Assembly (NCBI GenBank): GCA_016791425.1
Contig: JAEUMQ010000010.1
Location: 1-56,839, forward strand
Length of the DNA: 56,839 bases
Direction: 5' to 3'
Origin: Hyphomonadaceae bacterium
GTDB lineage: Bacteria; Pseudomonadota; Alphaproteobacteria; Caulobacterales; Aquidulcibacteraceae
Shown here: positions 1-7,785 of the stretch, piece after piece
Position numbering within the stretch: position 1 is the stretch's first letter
Layout: every line of letters begins with the position of its first letter
Translations under genes and position numbers: made by a program
The notes under the pieces: model-generated
Databases searched by the model: none
The model's input: only the letters and a program-made list of their open reading frames with translations
Told to the model about the DNA's origin: nothing

Positions 1-132
1 CTCGGCCAGTTGCCGGCAAAGCTCCAGACCGATCGAGCCGCCGCCGCCGGTGACCAGCACCGAGCGCGCGCGGAAGAACGCGCGCGCCTCGGCCAGATCG
101 AAATTCAGCGGCGGACGCTTGAGCTCCGTCAT
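1..132 (-). CDS. CapD/FlaA1-type nucleotide-sugar dehydratase, N-terminal fragment
   Basis: The reverse strand reads into the window edge as an open frame beginning MTELKRPPLNFDLAEAR and reaching the Rossmann motif VTGGGGSIGLELC at about residues 26-38. This arrangement is typical of the NAD-binding domain of CapD/FlaA1/WbpM-type UDP-sugar 4,6-dehydratases in surface polysaccharide synthesis. Only about 44 residues are present, so the subfamily cannot be decided; the catalytic Tyr/Lys would lie outside the window. An in-frame ATG eleven codons upstream (165) is an alternative start, but the stretch after it reads as low-complexity Arg/Gly. The sugar genes that follow support an envelope role. 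Confidence 0.6.
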   Translation of the reverse strand, partial: MTELKRPPLNFDLAEARAFFRARSVLVTGGGGSIGLELCRQLAE

Positions 133-402
133 CCCATCGCCCCGCTCATGACTGCCCCGACGCATGTTCGACAGATTCGGCCGCAAGGTCATACCCCAGC
201 CGGGGCGCCCTGAACAGTTTTGGGCGCCGTTCGGCCGCTTTTGCGCCGCGCGAGGCCGCGGTCGTCCACACATTCCTGTGGAGCGCCGGACTTGGCCGCC
301 CCGGCCGGAGAAGGCATATGGGGCGCCCCGGCCGATGCAACGGGCGCTCGCTGGCATCCTCTGCGCGGGGGCGGTCGGCGAGGGCGAGGAAAGAAAAGAA
401 TC

Positions 403-1062
403 GTGTGGATTTTCCGCTGGTACGTCTTCTACCCGCTCATGGCGCTCATTTCCGGGGCGGTGATCCTGGCCAGCTTGGGCCCGGCGCTGCTGCCTGATCC
501 TGGCCCCACGCCGACCGCCGGCGCGCAGGACCGCGGCGCTTTGGTTTTTGCGGGCGAGGCGCTGGCGCACCCCCAAGTTGCCGCCAACACGGTGTATTTC
601 GTCCCGCGCGGCGACCGTTCCTGGCGCCCGACGGGGCTGCGCGTTGCGATCCGCCCGAATGCGGGCCTGGTCGGCGAGCGCGAGCGCGGCGCGGAAATAT
701 TGCTGAGCCCCGCCGCGACCGACTGGATCGGGATGGGCCCGCTCCGCATCGAGGTCGCCATCGCGCCTTTGCCGCTCTCGAGCGCCAACCAGCTCGCGCT
801 CGGCCTTCAGCGCGGCGCGGGCGCGCAATGGTCCGCTAAGAACGTCTCGGCCGTGAGCGACACGATCATCTACGAATTCGCGGCCGCCGCCGCGCCCGTG
901 CGCGGCCTCTCGCTGCGGCCGATCTCGCAGGACAATTCCGGCAATCGCGGCGTGGAGGTCCGCTCGATCCGCGTGCTGCACGCCGCGCCGCCCGCGCCGG
1001 CCCCGGAAGCGGCGATCCCCGAAACGCCAACGGGGGCGCCCGAAGCGCCCCCGCCAAGCTGA
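403..1062 (+). CDS. hypothetical membrane-anchored protein
   Basis: I do not recognise this family. A GTG start at 403 is chosen because a purine-rich stretch with GAGGA lies 12 nt upstream and the product then begins with one hydrophobic helix (residues about 5-28, VWIFRWYVFYPLMALI onward). The frame is open further upstream to an ATG at 220, but that part is Arg/Gly-rich and lacks conserved character. The 219-residue product is predicted to be a single-pass protein with an extracytoplasmic, beta-rich body and an Ala/Pro-rich tail ending PEAPPPS. It is convergent with the sugar epimerase gene (22-nt gap) and divergent from the CapD-type gene, so it may belong to the polysaccharide locus, but no function can be assigned. 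Confidence 0.7.
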   Translation: MWIFRWYVFYPLMALISGAVILASLGPALLPDPGPTPTAGAQDRGALVFAGEALAHPQVAANTVYFVPRGDRSWRPTGLRVAIRPNAGLVGERERGAEILLSPAATDWIGMGPLRIEVAIAPLPLSSANQLALGLQRGAGAQWSAKNVSAVSDTIIYEFAAAAAPVRGLSLRPISQDNSGNRGVEVRSIRVLHAAPPAPAPEAAIPETPTGAPEAPPPS

Positions 1063-1084
1063 GTACCGGAAAGACGGAGCTGCC

Positions 1085-2134
1085 TTAGAGGCTGCGGCCG
1101 CGCACAACGCGCAGGTCGCCGTCGAGCAGTCCTTGTTCCATCTGATGCTTCAATTGCTTGAGGCGGATGAAGAGGCGCCCGTCGAACGCCTGGTCGCGAA
1201 GGCCGTTGGAGCGCAGCCAATTGGCCACCTCGTCGGCGCCCATTTCCACCGTCCATTTCGGCGCGAAGCCCGGCAGGCCGCCCAGCGCCTTGTCGAAGTT
1301 CACGCGGTAGGAGCGCGCGTCGCCGCCCGTCTCGCCGGTGATCTCGAGCTTGGCGTCGGGGAAGCGCTTGTGCACCGCGTTGGCGATATCCATCACTTGG
1401 TAGTTCGCGTCGTTGCGGCCGATATTGAAGGCCTGGTTGTGCACCACGTCGGTGGGCGCTTCCGCCGCGCAGAGCGCCGCGAGCGAGATGTCTTCGATGT
1501 GCACGAGCGGCCGCCACGGCGTGCCGTCGCTCATCACCTTGATGACGCCAGCAGTGTAGGCCCAGCCGGCGAGATTGTTCACTACGAGGTCCATCCGCGT
1601 GCGCGCCGAGACGCCATAGGCAGTCGCGTTGCGCATGAACACGGGGCAGAAGTCCTTGTCCGCCAGCGGCGAAAGCCCTTCTTCCGACCGCACCTTCGAG
1701 ACCGCGTAGGCCGATACCGGATTGAACGGCGCGCTTTCATCGAGCGCGGCGTCCGAGCCGTGCGCGGCGCCGTAGATCGAGCAGGACGAGGCGAACACGA
1801 AACGCTGGACGCCGTTGTCCTTGGCGAGCTGACCGAGGCGCACGGTGCTGTCGAGATTGATGTCGTAGGTGAGCTGCGGATTGAGCGCGCCCAGCGGGTC
1901 GTTCGAGAGGCCGGCGAGATGGATGATCGCATCGATGCCCTTCAAGTCCTCGGCCTTCACCTCGCGGATGTCGCGGAGGATCTGATGGTCGGGCGGGCAA
2001 TCCATCGCCGGATCGACGATGCAATCCTTGAAATAGCCGACATCGAGGCCGGTCACCTTGTGCCCGCGCTCCTTGGCCATGCGGGTCATGACCGGACCGA
2101 TGAAGCCTGTGTTGCCGGTGATCAAGAGATGCAT
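1085..2134 (-). CDS. NAD-dependent epimerase/dehydratase (extended SDR)
   Basis: This is a 349-residue nucleotide-sugar epimerase/dehydratase of the extended short-chain dehydrogenase family. The glycine motif GNTGFIG lies at residues 6-12, the active-site YAVSK (YxxxK) near residue 140, and an SSCSIYG segment supplies the Ser. The ATG at 2134 is chosen because GGAGGGG precedes it by about 5 nt; the open frame extends 19 codons further without such a site. Its substrate cannot be read from the sequence. The upstream gene on the same strand is GmhB-like, and a CapD-type gene lies further on, so a role in a surface deoxy- or heptose-type sugar is likely. The gap to gmhB is 85 nt. Confidence 0.9.
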   Translation of the reverse strand: MHLLITGNTGFIGPVMTRMAKERGHKVTGLDVGYFKDCIVDPAMDCPPDHQILRDIREVKAEDLKGIDAIIHLAGLSNDPLGALNPQLTYDINLDSTVRLGQLAKDNGVQRFVFASSCSIYGAAHGSDAALDESAPFNPVSAYAVSKVRSEEGLSPLADKDFCPVFMRNATAYGVSARTRMDLVVNNLAGWAYTAGVIKVMSDGTPWRPLVHIEDISLAALCAAEAPTDVVHNQAFNIGRNDANYQVMDIANAVHKRFPDAKLEITGETGGDARSYRVNFDKALGGLPGFAPKWTVEMGADEVANWLRSNGLRDQAFDGRLFIRLKQLKHQMEQGLLDGDLRVVRGRSL

Positions 2135-2219
2135 GGAACCCCTCCGAAACTGCCAAAGACCGACGCGGGTCAAACGCCTTCGCGCATGCAAAACCCTGGC
2201 CGCGGGAAAACTTGCGCGT

Positions 2220-2714
2220 TCACGCCAATTCTCGGGCGATGATCTCGCTCAGATCGCCGCCTCGGTAAAGCACGCCGCGCACACCCGCGCGCTCTGCCGC
2301 GACAATATCCCGGTCCTGGTCGCCGATAAGTAAAGACCCGGCCGGATCGATGCCGAATTCGCTTAATGCGCGAAGGATCATCCCCGGATTCGGCTTTCTG
2401 TCCGGATGGTCGGCGGCGCGGTAACGCTCCACTGCCGCCTCGGGATGGAACGGACAGAAATAGAAGCCGTCGATGCGCGCGCCCGCCGCGGCGAGCTCGG
2501 CCTGCATCCGCGCATGGAAGGCGTGCATGTCCGCCTCGCCATAAAGCCCGCGCCCGATGCCGGACTGGTTGGTGATCACGATCGCCAGCCATCCTGCATC
2601 GTTCACCTTGCGCACCGCTTCGATCGCGCCCGGCATCCACGCCAGGTTACGGAATTCGAAGCCGCTCTCCACATTGAGCGTGCCGTCGCGATCGAAGAAG
2701 ACGGCTCTCCTCAA
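2220..2714 (-). CDS. gmhB: HAD phosphatase, D-glycero-D-manno-heptose 1,7-bisphosphate phosphatase-like
   Basis: This 164-residue HAD-superfamily protein resembles GmhB/HisB-N phosphatases, which remove the C7 phosphate of heptose bisphosphate during LPS core synthesis. Visible motifs are FFDRDGTLN (nucleophile Asp8, Asp10), ITNQSGIGRG (motif II), DRKPNPGM (motif III Lys) and GDQDRDI (motif IV). The open frame continues upstream, but those residues are the shadow of the overlapping oxidoreductase. The real start is taken as TTG at 2714, whose TTGA overlaps the upstream stop, suggesting translational coupling. The zinc loop of classical GmhB is incomplete: C87 and H90 are present, but the later Cys pair is replaced by an H-P-D stretch. 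Exact substrate is therefore uncertain. Confidence 0.8.
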   Translation of the reverse strand: MRRAVFFDRDGTLNVESGFEFRNLAWMPGAIEAVRKVNDAGWLAIVITNQSGIGRGLYGEADMHAFHARMQAELAAAGARIDGFYFCPFHPEAAVERYRAADHPDRKPNPGMILRALSEFGIDPAGSLLIGDQDRDIVAAERAGVRGVLYRGGDLSEIIARELA

Positions 2715-3844
2715 CGCTTCAAGGCCGCCTCGGCGACGCGCAGCGCGATCGCCAGGCTGGAGGTGAGGCCGGGGCTCTCGATGCCGTAGAGATGCACCAG
2801 GCCCGCAACGCCGTGCGCCTCGGGTCCCTCGATGCGGAAATCCGCCGCCGGCTCGCCCGAGCCGGAGAGCTTCGGCCGGCAGCCGGAATAGTCCGGCGTC
2901 AGCGCCCCGTCCGGCAGCCCCGGCCAGTATTTGCGGATCGCGGCGTAGAACTTCTCCGAGCGCTTCGGATCGACGGTGTAATCCACGCGCGCCGGATCGG
3001 AATGATCGAGCCATTCCACGTCCGGCCCGAACCGCATCCGGCCCGCCAGATCGAGCGTCAGGTGCACGCCCAAGCCCCCGTCCACCGGCGCCGGATAGAT
3101 GAGCCGCGAGAACGCCGGCTTCCCCGCGCAGCCGAAATAGGAGCCCTTCGCCAGCTTGAACGGCGGCGCATGATCGAAATCATAGCCATGGAAGGCGCGC
3201 GCGATCGCGTGCGCGTGAAGGCCGGCGGAATTGATCAGCGTTCGGCAGATGAGCCGCGTTCCATCCGTGCCGCCGGTTTCCAGCATGAACCGCCCGTCCG
3301 CCAGCAATTCCGCGCGCACCACCGGCGTCTCGAACGCGACCTGCCCGCCATTCGCTTCGATGTCGCCGACCAGCGCAAGCATGTAGCCATGGCTGTCGAA
3401 GATCCCGGTCTCGGGAGATTCGATCGCCGACGTGCAATTGAGATTGGGCTCCAGCGCGCGGGCTTCGGCCCCGGAAACCGCGCGCATGCCTTCCACGCCG
3501 TTCTTTTCCGAGCGCACGAGAATAGCGGCAATCTCGGAATCTTCCCGCTCGCTCGTCGCGACGATCCACTTGCCGCACTTGCGGTGAAAGACGCCGCGCG
3601 ACGCGAGATAAGGATAGAGCAGTCGCCGGCCCTCGATACAGAGCAGATGCTTCAGCGAGCCGGTCGGATAATACATCCCCCCGTGCACCACTTCGCTGTT
3701 GCGCGACGAGATGCCTTCCCCGACGCCTTGCCCACGCTCCAGCACCAGCGGCTCTTGCCCGCGCCGTGCAAGCTCCGCTGCGCACGCGAGCCCCACTGCC
3801 CCCGCGCCGATCACCACGCATTCGGTCTCGTACGTGTCCGTCAT
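2711..3844 (-). CDS. FAD-dependent oxidoreductase, L-2-hydroxyglutarate dehydrogenase-like
   Basis: The 377-residue protein belongs to the DAO/LhgO group of FAD oxidoreductases. It opens with the dinucleotide-binding motif GAGAVGLA (about residues 13-20) and carries the SRNSEVVHGGMYY segment that is typical of the L-2-hydroxyglutarate dehydrogenase/oxidase branch. The C-terminal GIESPGLTSSLAIA stretch is the usual second FAD contact. Members oxidise 2-hydroxy acids and pass electrons to the quinone pool, but the substrate is only inferred. It is the first gene of a two-gene unit: its stop overlaps the GmhB-like start by 4 nt, an unexpected partner for a hydroxy-acid dehydrogenase. Confidence 0.85.
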   Translation of the reverse strand: MTDTYETECVVIGAGAVGLACAAELARRGQEPLVLERGQGVGEGISSRNSEVVHGGMYYPTGSLKHLLCIEGRRLLYPYLASRGVFHRKCGKWIVATSEREDSEIAAILVRSEKNGVEGMRAVSGAEARALEPNLNCTSAIESPETGIFDSHGYMLALVGDIEANGGQVAFETPVVRAELLADGRFMLETGGTDGTRLICRTLINSAGLHAHAIARAFHGYDFDHAPPFKLAKGSYFGCAGKPAFSRLIYPAPVDGGLGVHLTLDLAGRMRFGPDVEWLDHSDPARVDYTVDPKRSEKFYAAIRKYWPGLPDGALTPDYSGCRPKLSGSGEPAADFRIEGPEAHGVAGLVHLYGIESPGLTSSLAIALRVAEAALKR

Positions 3845-3898
3845 GGTTAAGAGCCAGTCCTTCGCTTAATCGGCGAGGAACGCAAGCTTCGCGCCGCA

Positions 3899-3948
3899 GG
3901 GAGCGTGATCGGAAAAGTGGGAACCGGTTTTCCGTGAATCACGCTCCC
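3899..3948. repeat. Intergenic palindromic repeat, type E copy 1
   Basis: A 50-bp imperfect palindrome with outer arms GGGAGCGTGAT and ATCACGCTCCC around a core containing GGGAACCGGTTTTCC. It is followed 15 nt later by a second identical copy. The right arm contains GAATC, a GANTC site of the kind methylated by CcrM in alphaproteobacteria. Confidence 0.9.
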
Positions 3949-3963
3949 AAACAAGAATCTGGA

Positions 3964-4013
3964 GGGAGCGTGATCGGAAAAGTGGGAACCGGTTTTCCGT
4001 GAATCACGCTCCC
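3964..4013. repeat. Intergenic palindromic repeat, type E copy 2
   Basis: Second copy of the 50-bp palindrome at 3899-3948, in the same orientation with a 65-bp period. The surrounding 3845-4087 gap, between the oxidoreductase start and the end of the next gene, holds these two copies and a half copy of a GGGAGAGGG repeat (about 4024-4040), with no gene. Confidence 0.9.
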
Positions 4014-4087
4014 AACAAGAATTTGGGAGAGGGCAGGGCGAGGAGGCAGCGCCGACGTTCTCCAAATCCAGGCGCGCGAACCGAAAC

Positions 4088-4573
4088 TCAAATCATCCGC
4101 CGCGCCATCAGGTCCGCCAGGCGCCGCACCCGATCCACCGGCACGAGCCTCTGCGGCCCCGGCATGGTCACCTCCACCGCCGCCACGAGCCTGTTCCGCA
4201 TCACGCTGCAGATCGTCCGGTAGTCCCCGTCCTGCGCCCGCATCGGCGGCGGCCGCGATTGCGAGCAGATCACCCCGCCGAACCGCTGCACCTGCACGTA
4301 CGGGCCCGGATGCTCCGCCATCCCGAACGAGCGCGCCTCCAGGCCCGGCGGCGTCGAATCCCGCGCCACCCGCACGACGATCCGCATCTCCGCCGTCTCG
4401 TGAACGCAGGCGCCGCCGCCGCCCGAGAACGCCGGCCACACATTGAGCGCCGATCGCACCTCCTGCGCCGTCACCAGGCTGCAGGCGTCCGGCACGCGCG
4501 CATTCACCTGCGCCGACGCCGGCGCCGCCGACAGAAGCGCAAACAATCCCGCGACTATGAGTACGTTGCGCAT
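4088..4573 (-). CDS. secreted hypothetical protein
   Basis: A 161-residue exported protein of unknown function. It begins MRNVLIVAGLFALLSAAPASAQ, a clear Sec signal peptide with likely cleavage after ASA. The mature part opens with PDACSLVTAQEVRSAL, a pattern seen in small secreted proteins in which a Cys-Ser-Leu-(V/L)-Thr motif precedes a helix, and it contains three further Cys. The ATG at 4573 is preceded by GGAGG at about 6 nt, which decides the start; the upstream open frame runs into the next gene. It follows the CPBP protease gene on the same strand with a 26-nt gap. Confidence 0.8.
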   Translation of the reverse strand: MRNVLIVAGLFALLSAAPASAQVNARVPDACSLVTAQEVRSALNVWPAFSGGGGACVHETAEMRIVVRVARDSTPPGLEARSFGMAEHPGPYVQVQRFGGVICSQSRPPPMRAQDGDYRTICSVMRNRLVAAVEVTMPGPQRLVPVDRVRRLADLMARRMI

Positions 4574-4599
4574 GTAGGCCTCCACGCTGATGCCGCACT

Positions 4600-5355
4600 C
4601 TAACCCTCTCCGCCTTTTGGGGGGAGAGGCCAAGAGACTGGGTGAGGGGGCTGCTCGGCTTTGAGGAAGAAGAGCACCCAAGGCGCAAGCGTCGCCACAA
4701 CCATCCACGCCGCCGCCAGCGCGGCGAAATTCTCCGTCTCCACCACCTTGATCGCGCCCTGCACCACCGCGTGCAAGATCGCCGGCGGCCAGATCGAATT
4801 GCCGCTCCGCTCGTAGAGCCACGCCAGCGGAAACGAGATCGACAGGGAAACGAGCAACGCCATCAGCGCCACCGGGAACGCCATCGTCAGAAAGAGCAGC
4901 GCGTGCACCGCGATGAACGGAACGGACGCGATCAGCGCCGCGCGCCAGAACGGCCGCCCCTCACGCACATGCCGGAACAGGAAACCGCGAAACACCGTCT
5001 CTTCCGCAATCCCGCCCTGCGCGAACATCCCCAGCGCCAGCACCGCCGCATCGGGTCGCACCCTGATCTCTTCTCCCGTCATCATCGAATAGGCCGGAAA
5101 CACGCACAGCAGCGCCGCGCACAACACCAGCGTCCACATCAATGCGCCAACGTTCGGCTTCCGCAATCCCAGCGCCTTCAACGCCGCGATCGGCTTCCGC
5201 TTCGAGATCAGGAACTCAACGAGGACCGCCGCGATGACCACCATCGCCGCAATCGCAACGCCCCATTCCCCGCGCATGCTCTCGAGCATCGCCGCGCTTC
5301 TGTCGAGCAGAAGCCACAACACGAAAAATCCGAGAAACACGCGCCCCAGCCGCAT
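4600..5355 (-). CDS. CPBP family intramembrane metalloprotease
   Basis: The 251-residue protein is polytopic, with about seven hydrophobic segments, and carries the CPBP/Abi signature motifs: EETVFRGFLFRH (motif 1, paired Glu and Arg), an FIAVHALL segment (motif 2 His), and ILHAVVQ (motif 4 His). Relatives include CAAX prenyl endopeptidases and bacteriocin-immunity proteins; the bacterial substrate is usually unknown. The last 15 residues, ending PLPPKGGEG, are encoded by a type B palindromic repeat at 4601, so the C-terminus looks like a fusion to repeat DNA rather than conserved protein. Confidence 0.88.
   Translation of the reverse strand: MRLGRVFLGFFVLWLLLDRSAAMLESMRGEWGVAIAAMVVIAAVLVEFLISKRKPIAALKALGLRKPNVGALMWTLVLCAALLCVFPAYSMMTGEEIRVRPDAAVLALGMFAQGGIAEETVFRGFLFRHVREGRPFWRAALIASVPFIAVHALLFLTMAFPVALMALLVSLSISFPLAWLYERSGNSIWPPAILHAVVQGAIKVVETENFAALAAAWMVVATLAPWVLFFLKAEQPPHPVSWPLPPKGGEG
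4601..4650. repeat. Palindromic repeat, type B, overlapping a gene end
   Basis: TAACCCTCTCCGCC pairs imperfectly with GGGGGGAGAGG across a short TTTT-containing loop, followed by a GGGTGAGGGGG tail. It includes the stop codon and last codons of the CPBP protease gene. It matches the repeat at 5365-5402 and relatives near 36542 and 37283. Confidence 0.75.
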
Positions 5356-5364
5356 GCACGTACT

Positions 5365-5402
5365 CTAACCCTCTCCCCCAATTTGGGGGAGAGGGCAGGT
5401 GA
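5365..5402. repeat. Palindromic repeat, type B
   Basis: TAACCCTCTCCCCCA and TTGGGGGAGAGGG form a near-perfect hairpin of about 12 bp immediately upstream of the CPBP protease start, so that gene is flanked by two copies of the same repeat. Confidence 0.85.
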
Positions 5403-5496
5403 TAGATCTCTCGCGGCGATGGCTTCCTACATGACGCTCGATTGTCGTGCTAAACTAATATCGCGTGGCGAGTCGAAAAATTTAGGAGCCGAAACG

Positions 5497-6393
5497 ATGC
5501 CCGACGGGCGCGACACGATTCTGCACGCGGTTTTCGTCGGCGTCGCCCTCCCGGCAGCCACGGTCTACGCGACGACCCCCTACGTCGCGGAAATGAACGC
5601 GACGGCGCAGGCGGAGGTTATGCGCGAGACTGACCAGGCACGGTTGGCGGAAACGCTCGGTGTGCAGTGGATTGAAATGAGCGAGGACCGCATCGGCGCC
5701 GAGGCTCTTGTTCTCAGGGAGCGCGGCCGGGGCATCCATCGGCATCGAGTCTACGTTCTAGGGATGTCGGGCTCTGGCTCAAAGGAAGAGGCTCAGCTTT
5801 TTCGGGTATTGACGTTCCTCGAGAAGGTTGGCGCGCTCATGGCTAAGGGGCGCGTCAGCTCGCACGACCTCGGCGGCTACATGCTTGAGGACGCGCGTCG
5901 CTGGCGGGAGCATCTCCGGGCGCTTAGGGATCGGAGCGCGGCTGCACCCTCGCTCGATCAGGCAAGGTTCGAACAGCTGAGGCGCGCCATCACCGCTGCG
6001 GAGATGCTCAGCGGCGAGGGCGATTATCTCCCCGTTGCGACGAGAAATTGGCAGCCGCTGCGGCTGCTCGAAGAGCGGGTGTCTCTTCGGGACGGCCAAA
6101 CTTGGATTGAGGCCGTGATCCGAAACGAGAACCTCGTTGCGTCACCAGTGCCTGCCGTTCGCGTTGGCGCCCGCGCGGACGACGGAGCTAATATCGGCTT
6201 CTGGCTATTGTTTCCGTCGGATGGACAAGTTCCGGCAAACGGCGAAATCACTCTTCGGGGAAGTTTGCCCTGGCCCGACCAGGGCGTCGCCACGGGAGTC
6301 GCTCTTGTGACGAGCGATGATGACTTCACGGCCACAAGCGAAGCTCAACGATTTCCCAATCGTGGCCGTCAAACGTGGGACAACACGCCCTAA
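5497..6393 (+). CDS. hypothetical protein with N-terminal membrane segment (ORFan-like)
   Basis: A 298-residue protein I cannot assign. The ATG at 5497 follows AGGAG by 8 nt; the frame is open far upstream, but that is the shadow of the CPBP gene. Residues about 9-27 form one hydrophobic segment (ILHAVFVGVALPAATVYA), so it is probably anchored or exported. The middle (about 105-190) is helical and charged. The C-terminal 90 residues (VIRNENLVASPVPAVRVGARAD) look like a beta-sandwich of the kind found in FxLYD/DUF3426-type envelope proteins, which is an inference from pattern only. Base composition and third-position codon use are visibly less GC-rich than in neighbours, suggesting recent acquisition. 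It ends 4 bp into the convergent aminotransferase gene. Confidence 0.75.
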   Translation: MPDGRDTILHAVFVGVALPAATVYATTPYVAEMNATAQAEVMRETDQARLAETLGVQWIEMSEDRIGAEALVLRERGRGIHRHRVYVLGMSGSGSKEEAQLFRVLTFLEKVGALMAKGRVSSHDLGGYMLEDARRWREHLRALRDRSAAAPSLDQARFEQLRRAITAAEMLSGEGDYLPVATRNWQPLRLLEERVSLRDGQTWIEAVIRNENLVASPVPAVRVGARADDGANIGFWLLFPSDGQVPANGEITLRGSLPWPDQGVATGVALVTSDDDFTATSEAQRFPNRGRQTWDNTP

Positions 6394-7547
6394 GCCGTCT
6401 TCGCCACCGGCGCCCGCGCGCCGCCCGCCCCGATAAACTCCCGCACCGCGCGCGCGATCGTATCCTGCGTCGCCGCATCGAGATAGGGATGCATCGGCAG
6501 CGAGATCACCCGCGCCGCCGCGGCCTCCGTGTTCGCCATCCCGCCCGCGCCGACCGGAAAGCGCCGGTATGCCGTCTGCTGGTGCAGCGGCTTCGGATAA
6601 TAGATCGCCGTCGGCACGCCCTTATTCTTCAGATGCGCCGCGAGCCCGTCGCGATCCTCGCACTCGATCGTGTATTGCGCCCACGTCGAGACGCCGCCGG
6701 CGATCACCTCCGGCGTCCGCACCACATCCCCGATCAGCGCCGCATAATTCGCCGCCACATCGTTCCGCAGCCGGATCTCGTCGGCGAAGATCGCCAGCTT
6801 CTCGCGTAGGATCGCCGCCTGGATCGCATCGAGCCGTGAATTCATCCCGATATGGACGTTGTCGTACTTGTCGCTGCCCCCGCCATGCACCGCGAGCGAG
6901 CGCAGGAGCGCATCGTCTTCCGAAGAATTCGTCAGCGTCGCGCCGCCGTCGCCGTAGCACCCGAGCGGCTTGGCCGGAAAGAAGCTCGTCGTCGCGCAAT
7001 CGGCCCAGTTGAGCGGATGCTTGCCGAAGAGCGTGCACCCGAAGCCCTGCGCGGAATCCGCGATTAGCCGCAGCCCATGGCGCCGGCACACCGCCTGGAT
7101 CTGCGGATAGTCCGCCGGCTGACCGAAGAGATCGACCGCGATCACCGCCCGCGGGATGAGCTTTCCCTCCATCGCGAGGCCCTGGATCGCCAGCTCCAGG
7201 CTCTCCGCCGACATGTTGTAGGTTTTGCGGTCCACATCGACGAACACAGGGGTCGCGCCCGTCCACGGAACGACTTCCGCCGTCGCCGCGAACGTGAAGG
7301 CGGGGCAGAAGACGGCGTCGCCCGGCCCGATCCCCCAAGCCATCAGCGGCAGCGCGATCGCGTCGGTCCCGTTGGCGTTCGCCACGCAGAATTGCGCGTT
7401 GGAGAACTGCGCCAGCTCGATCTCGAAGGCCTTCACCTCCGGCCCGAGGATGTATTGCCCGCTGGCGATCACGCGCGAAACCGCCGCGTCGATCTTGTCG
7501 GCGATGCGGCGCCGCTGCGCCTGGAGGTCGATGAAGGCGATGCTCAT
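6390..7547 (-). CDS. DegT/DnrJ/EryC1/StrS-family sugar aminotransferase (GnnB/WbpE-like)
   Basis: This 385-residue PLP enzyme transfers an amino group to a keto-sugar nucleotide. The lysine that forms the PLP Schiff base lies in SFFPAKPLGCYGDGG, and the N-terminal FIDLQAQRRRI and ANANGTDAI segments are typical of the WbpE/WlbC/GnnB branch. The ATG at 7547 gives the usual family N-terminus; no strong ribosome-binding site is visible. It lies 238 nt from an oxidoreductase of the kind that makes the 3-keto substrate and close to glmS, so a 3-amino derivative of UDP-GlcNAc (lipid A or O-antigen) is the likeliest product. Which of these is made cannot be told from sequence alone. Confidence 0.9.
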   Translation of the reverse strand: MSIAFIDLQAQRRRIADKIDAAVSRVIASGQYILGPEVKAFEIELAQFSNAQFCVANANGTDAIALPLMAWGIGPGDAVFCPAFTFAATAEVVPWTGATPVFVDVDRKTYNMSAESLELAIQGLAMEGKLIPRAVIAVDLFGQPADYPQIQAVCRRHGLRLIADSAQGFGCTLFGKHPLNWADCATTSFFPAKPLGCYGDGGATLTNSSEDDALLRSLAVHGGGSDKYDNVHIGMNSRLDAIQAAILREKLAIFADEIRLRNDVAANYAALIGDVVRTPEVIAGGVSTWAQYTIECEDRDGLAAHLKNKGVPTAIYYPKPLHQQTAYRRFPVGAGGMANTEAAAARVISLPMHPYLDAATQDTIARAVREFIGAGGARAPVAKTA

Positions 7548-7671
7548 TGTTTGGCTCTCGTTCCTTGAAGCCGCTCCGTCAGAAACGTTCCCCGGCCGAG
7601 CGTACGAAGCACGCGAAGAGCCGGGGCCCAATGCTCAGCCGTCTCGACGAAAGTCGTTGCGGCTTTGGTTT

Positions 7672-7708
7672 GGACCCCGGATCGCCGCTGCGCGACGTCC
7701 GGGGAGCG
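7672..7708. repeat. Palindromic repeat, type F (inverted orientation)
   Basis: GGACCCCGGATCGCCGCTG pairs with GCGCGACGTCCGGGGAGC. It is the reverse-complement form of the element at 15367, 27836 and 51416. It lies in the 238-nt gap between the oxidoreductase end and the aminotransferase start, where no gene is visible. Confidence 0.8.
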
Positions 7709-7785
7709 TTCTCACTTCAGCGCTTCATCCTTTCTTGGTTAACACGTTCGGGCGTCAGCGAACAATCTGTAGACGGATGGAAATT

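Noticed and set aside
4642-5496. N-terminal extension of the ORFan at 5497
   Set aside because: The upstream part is antisense to the CPBP gene and Arg/His/Gln-rich; AGGAG precedes the ATG at 5497.
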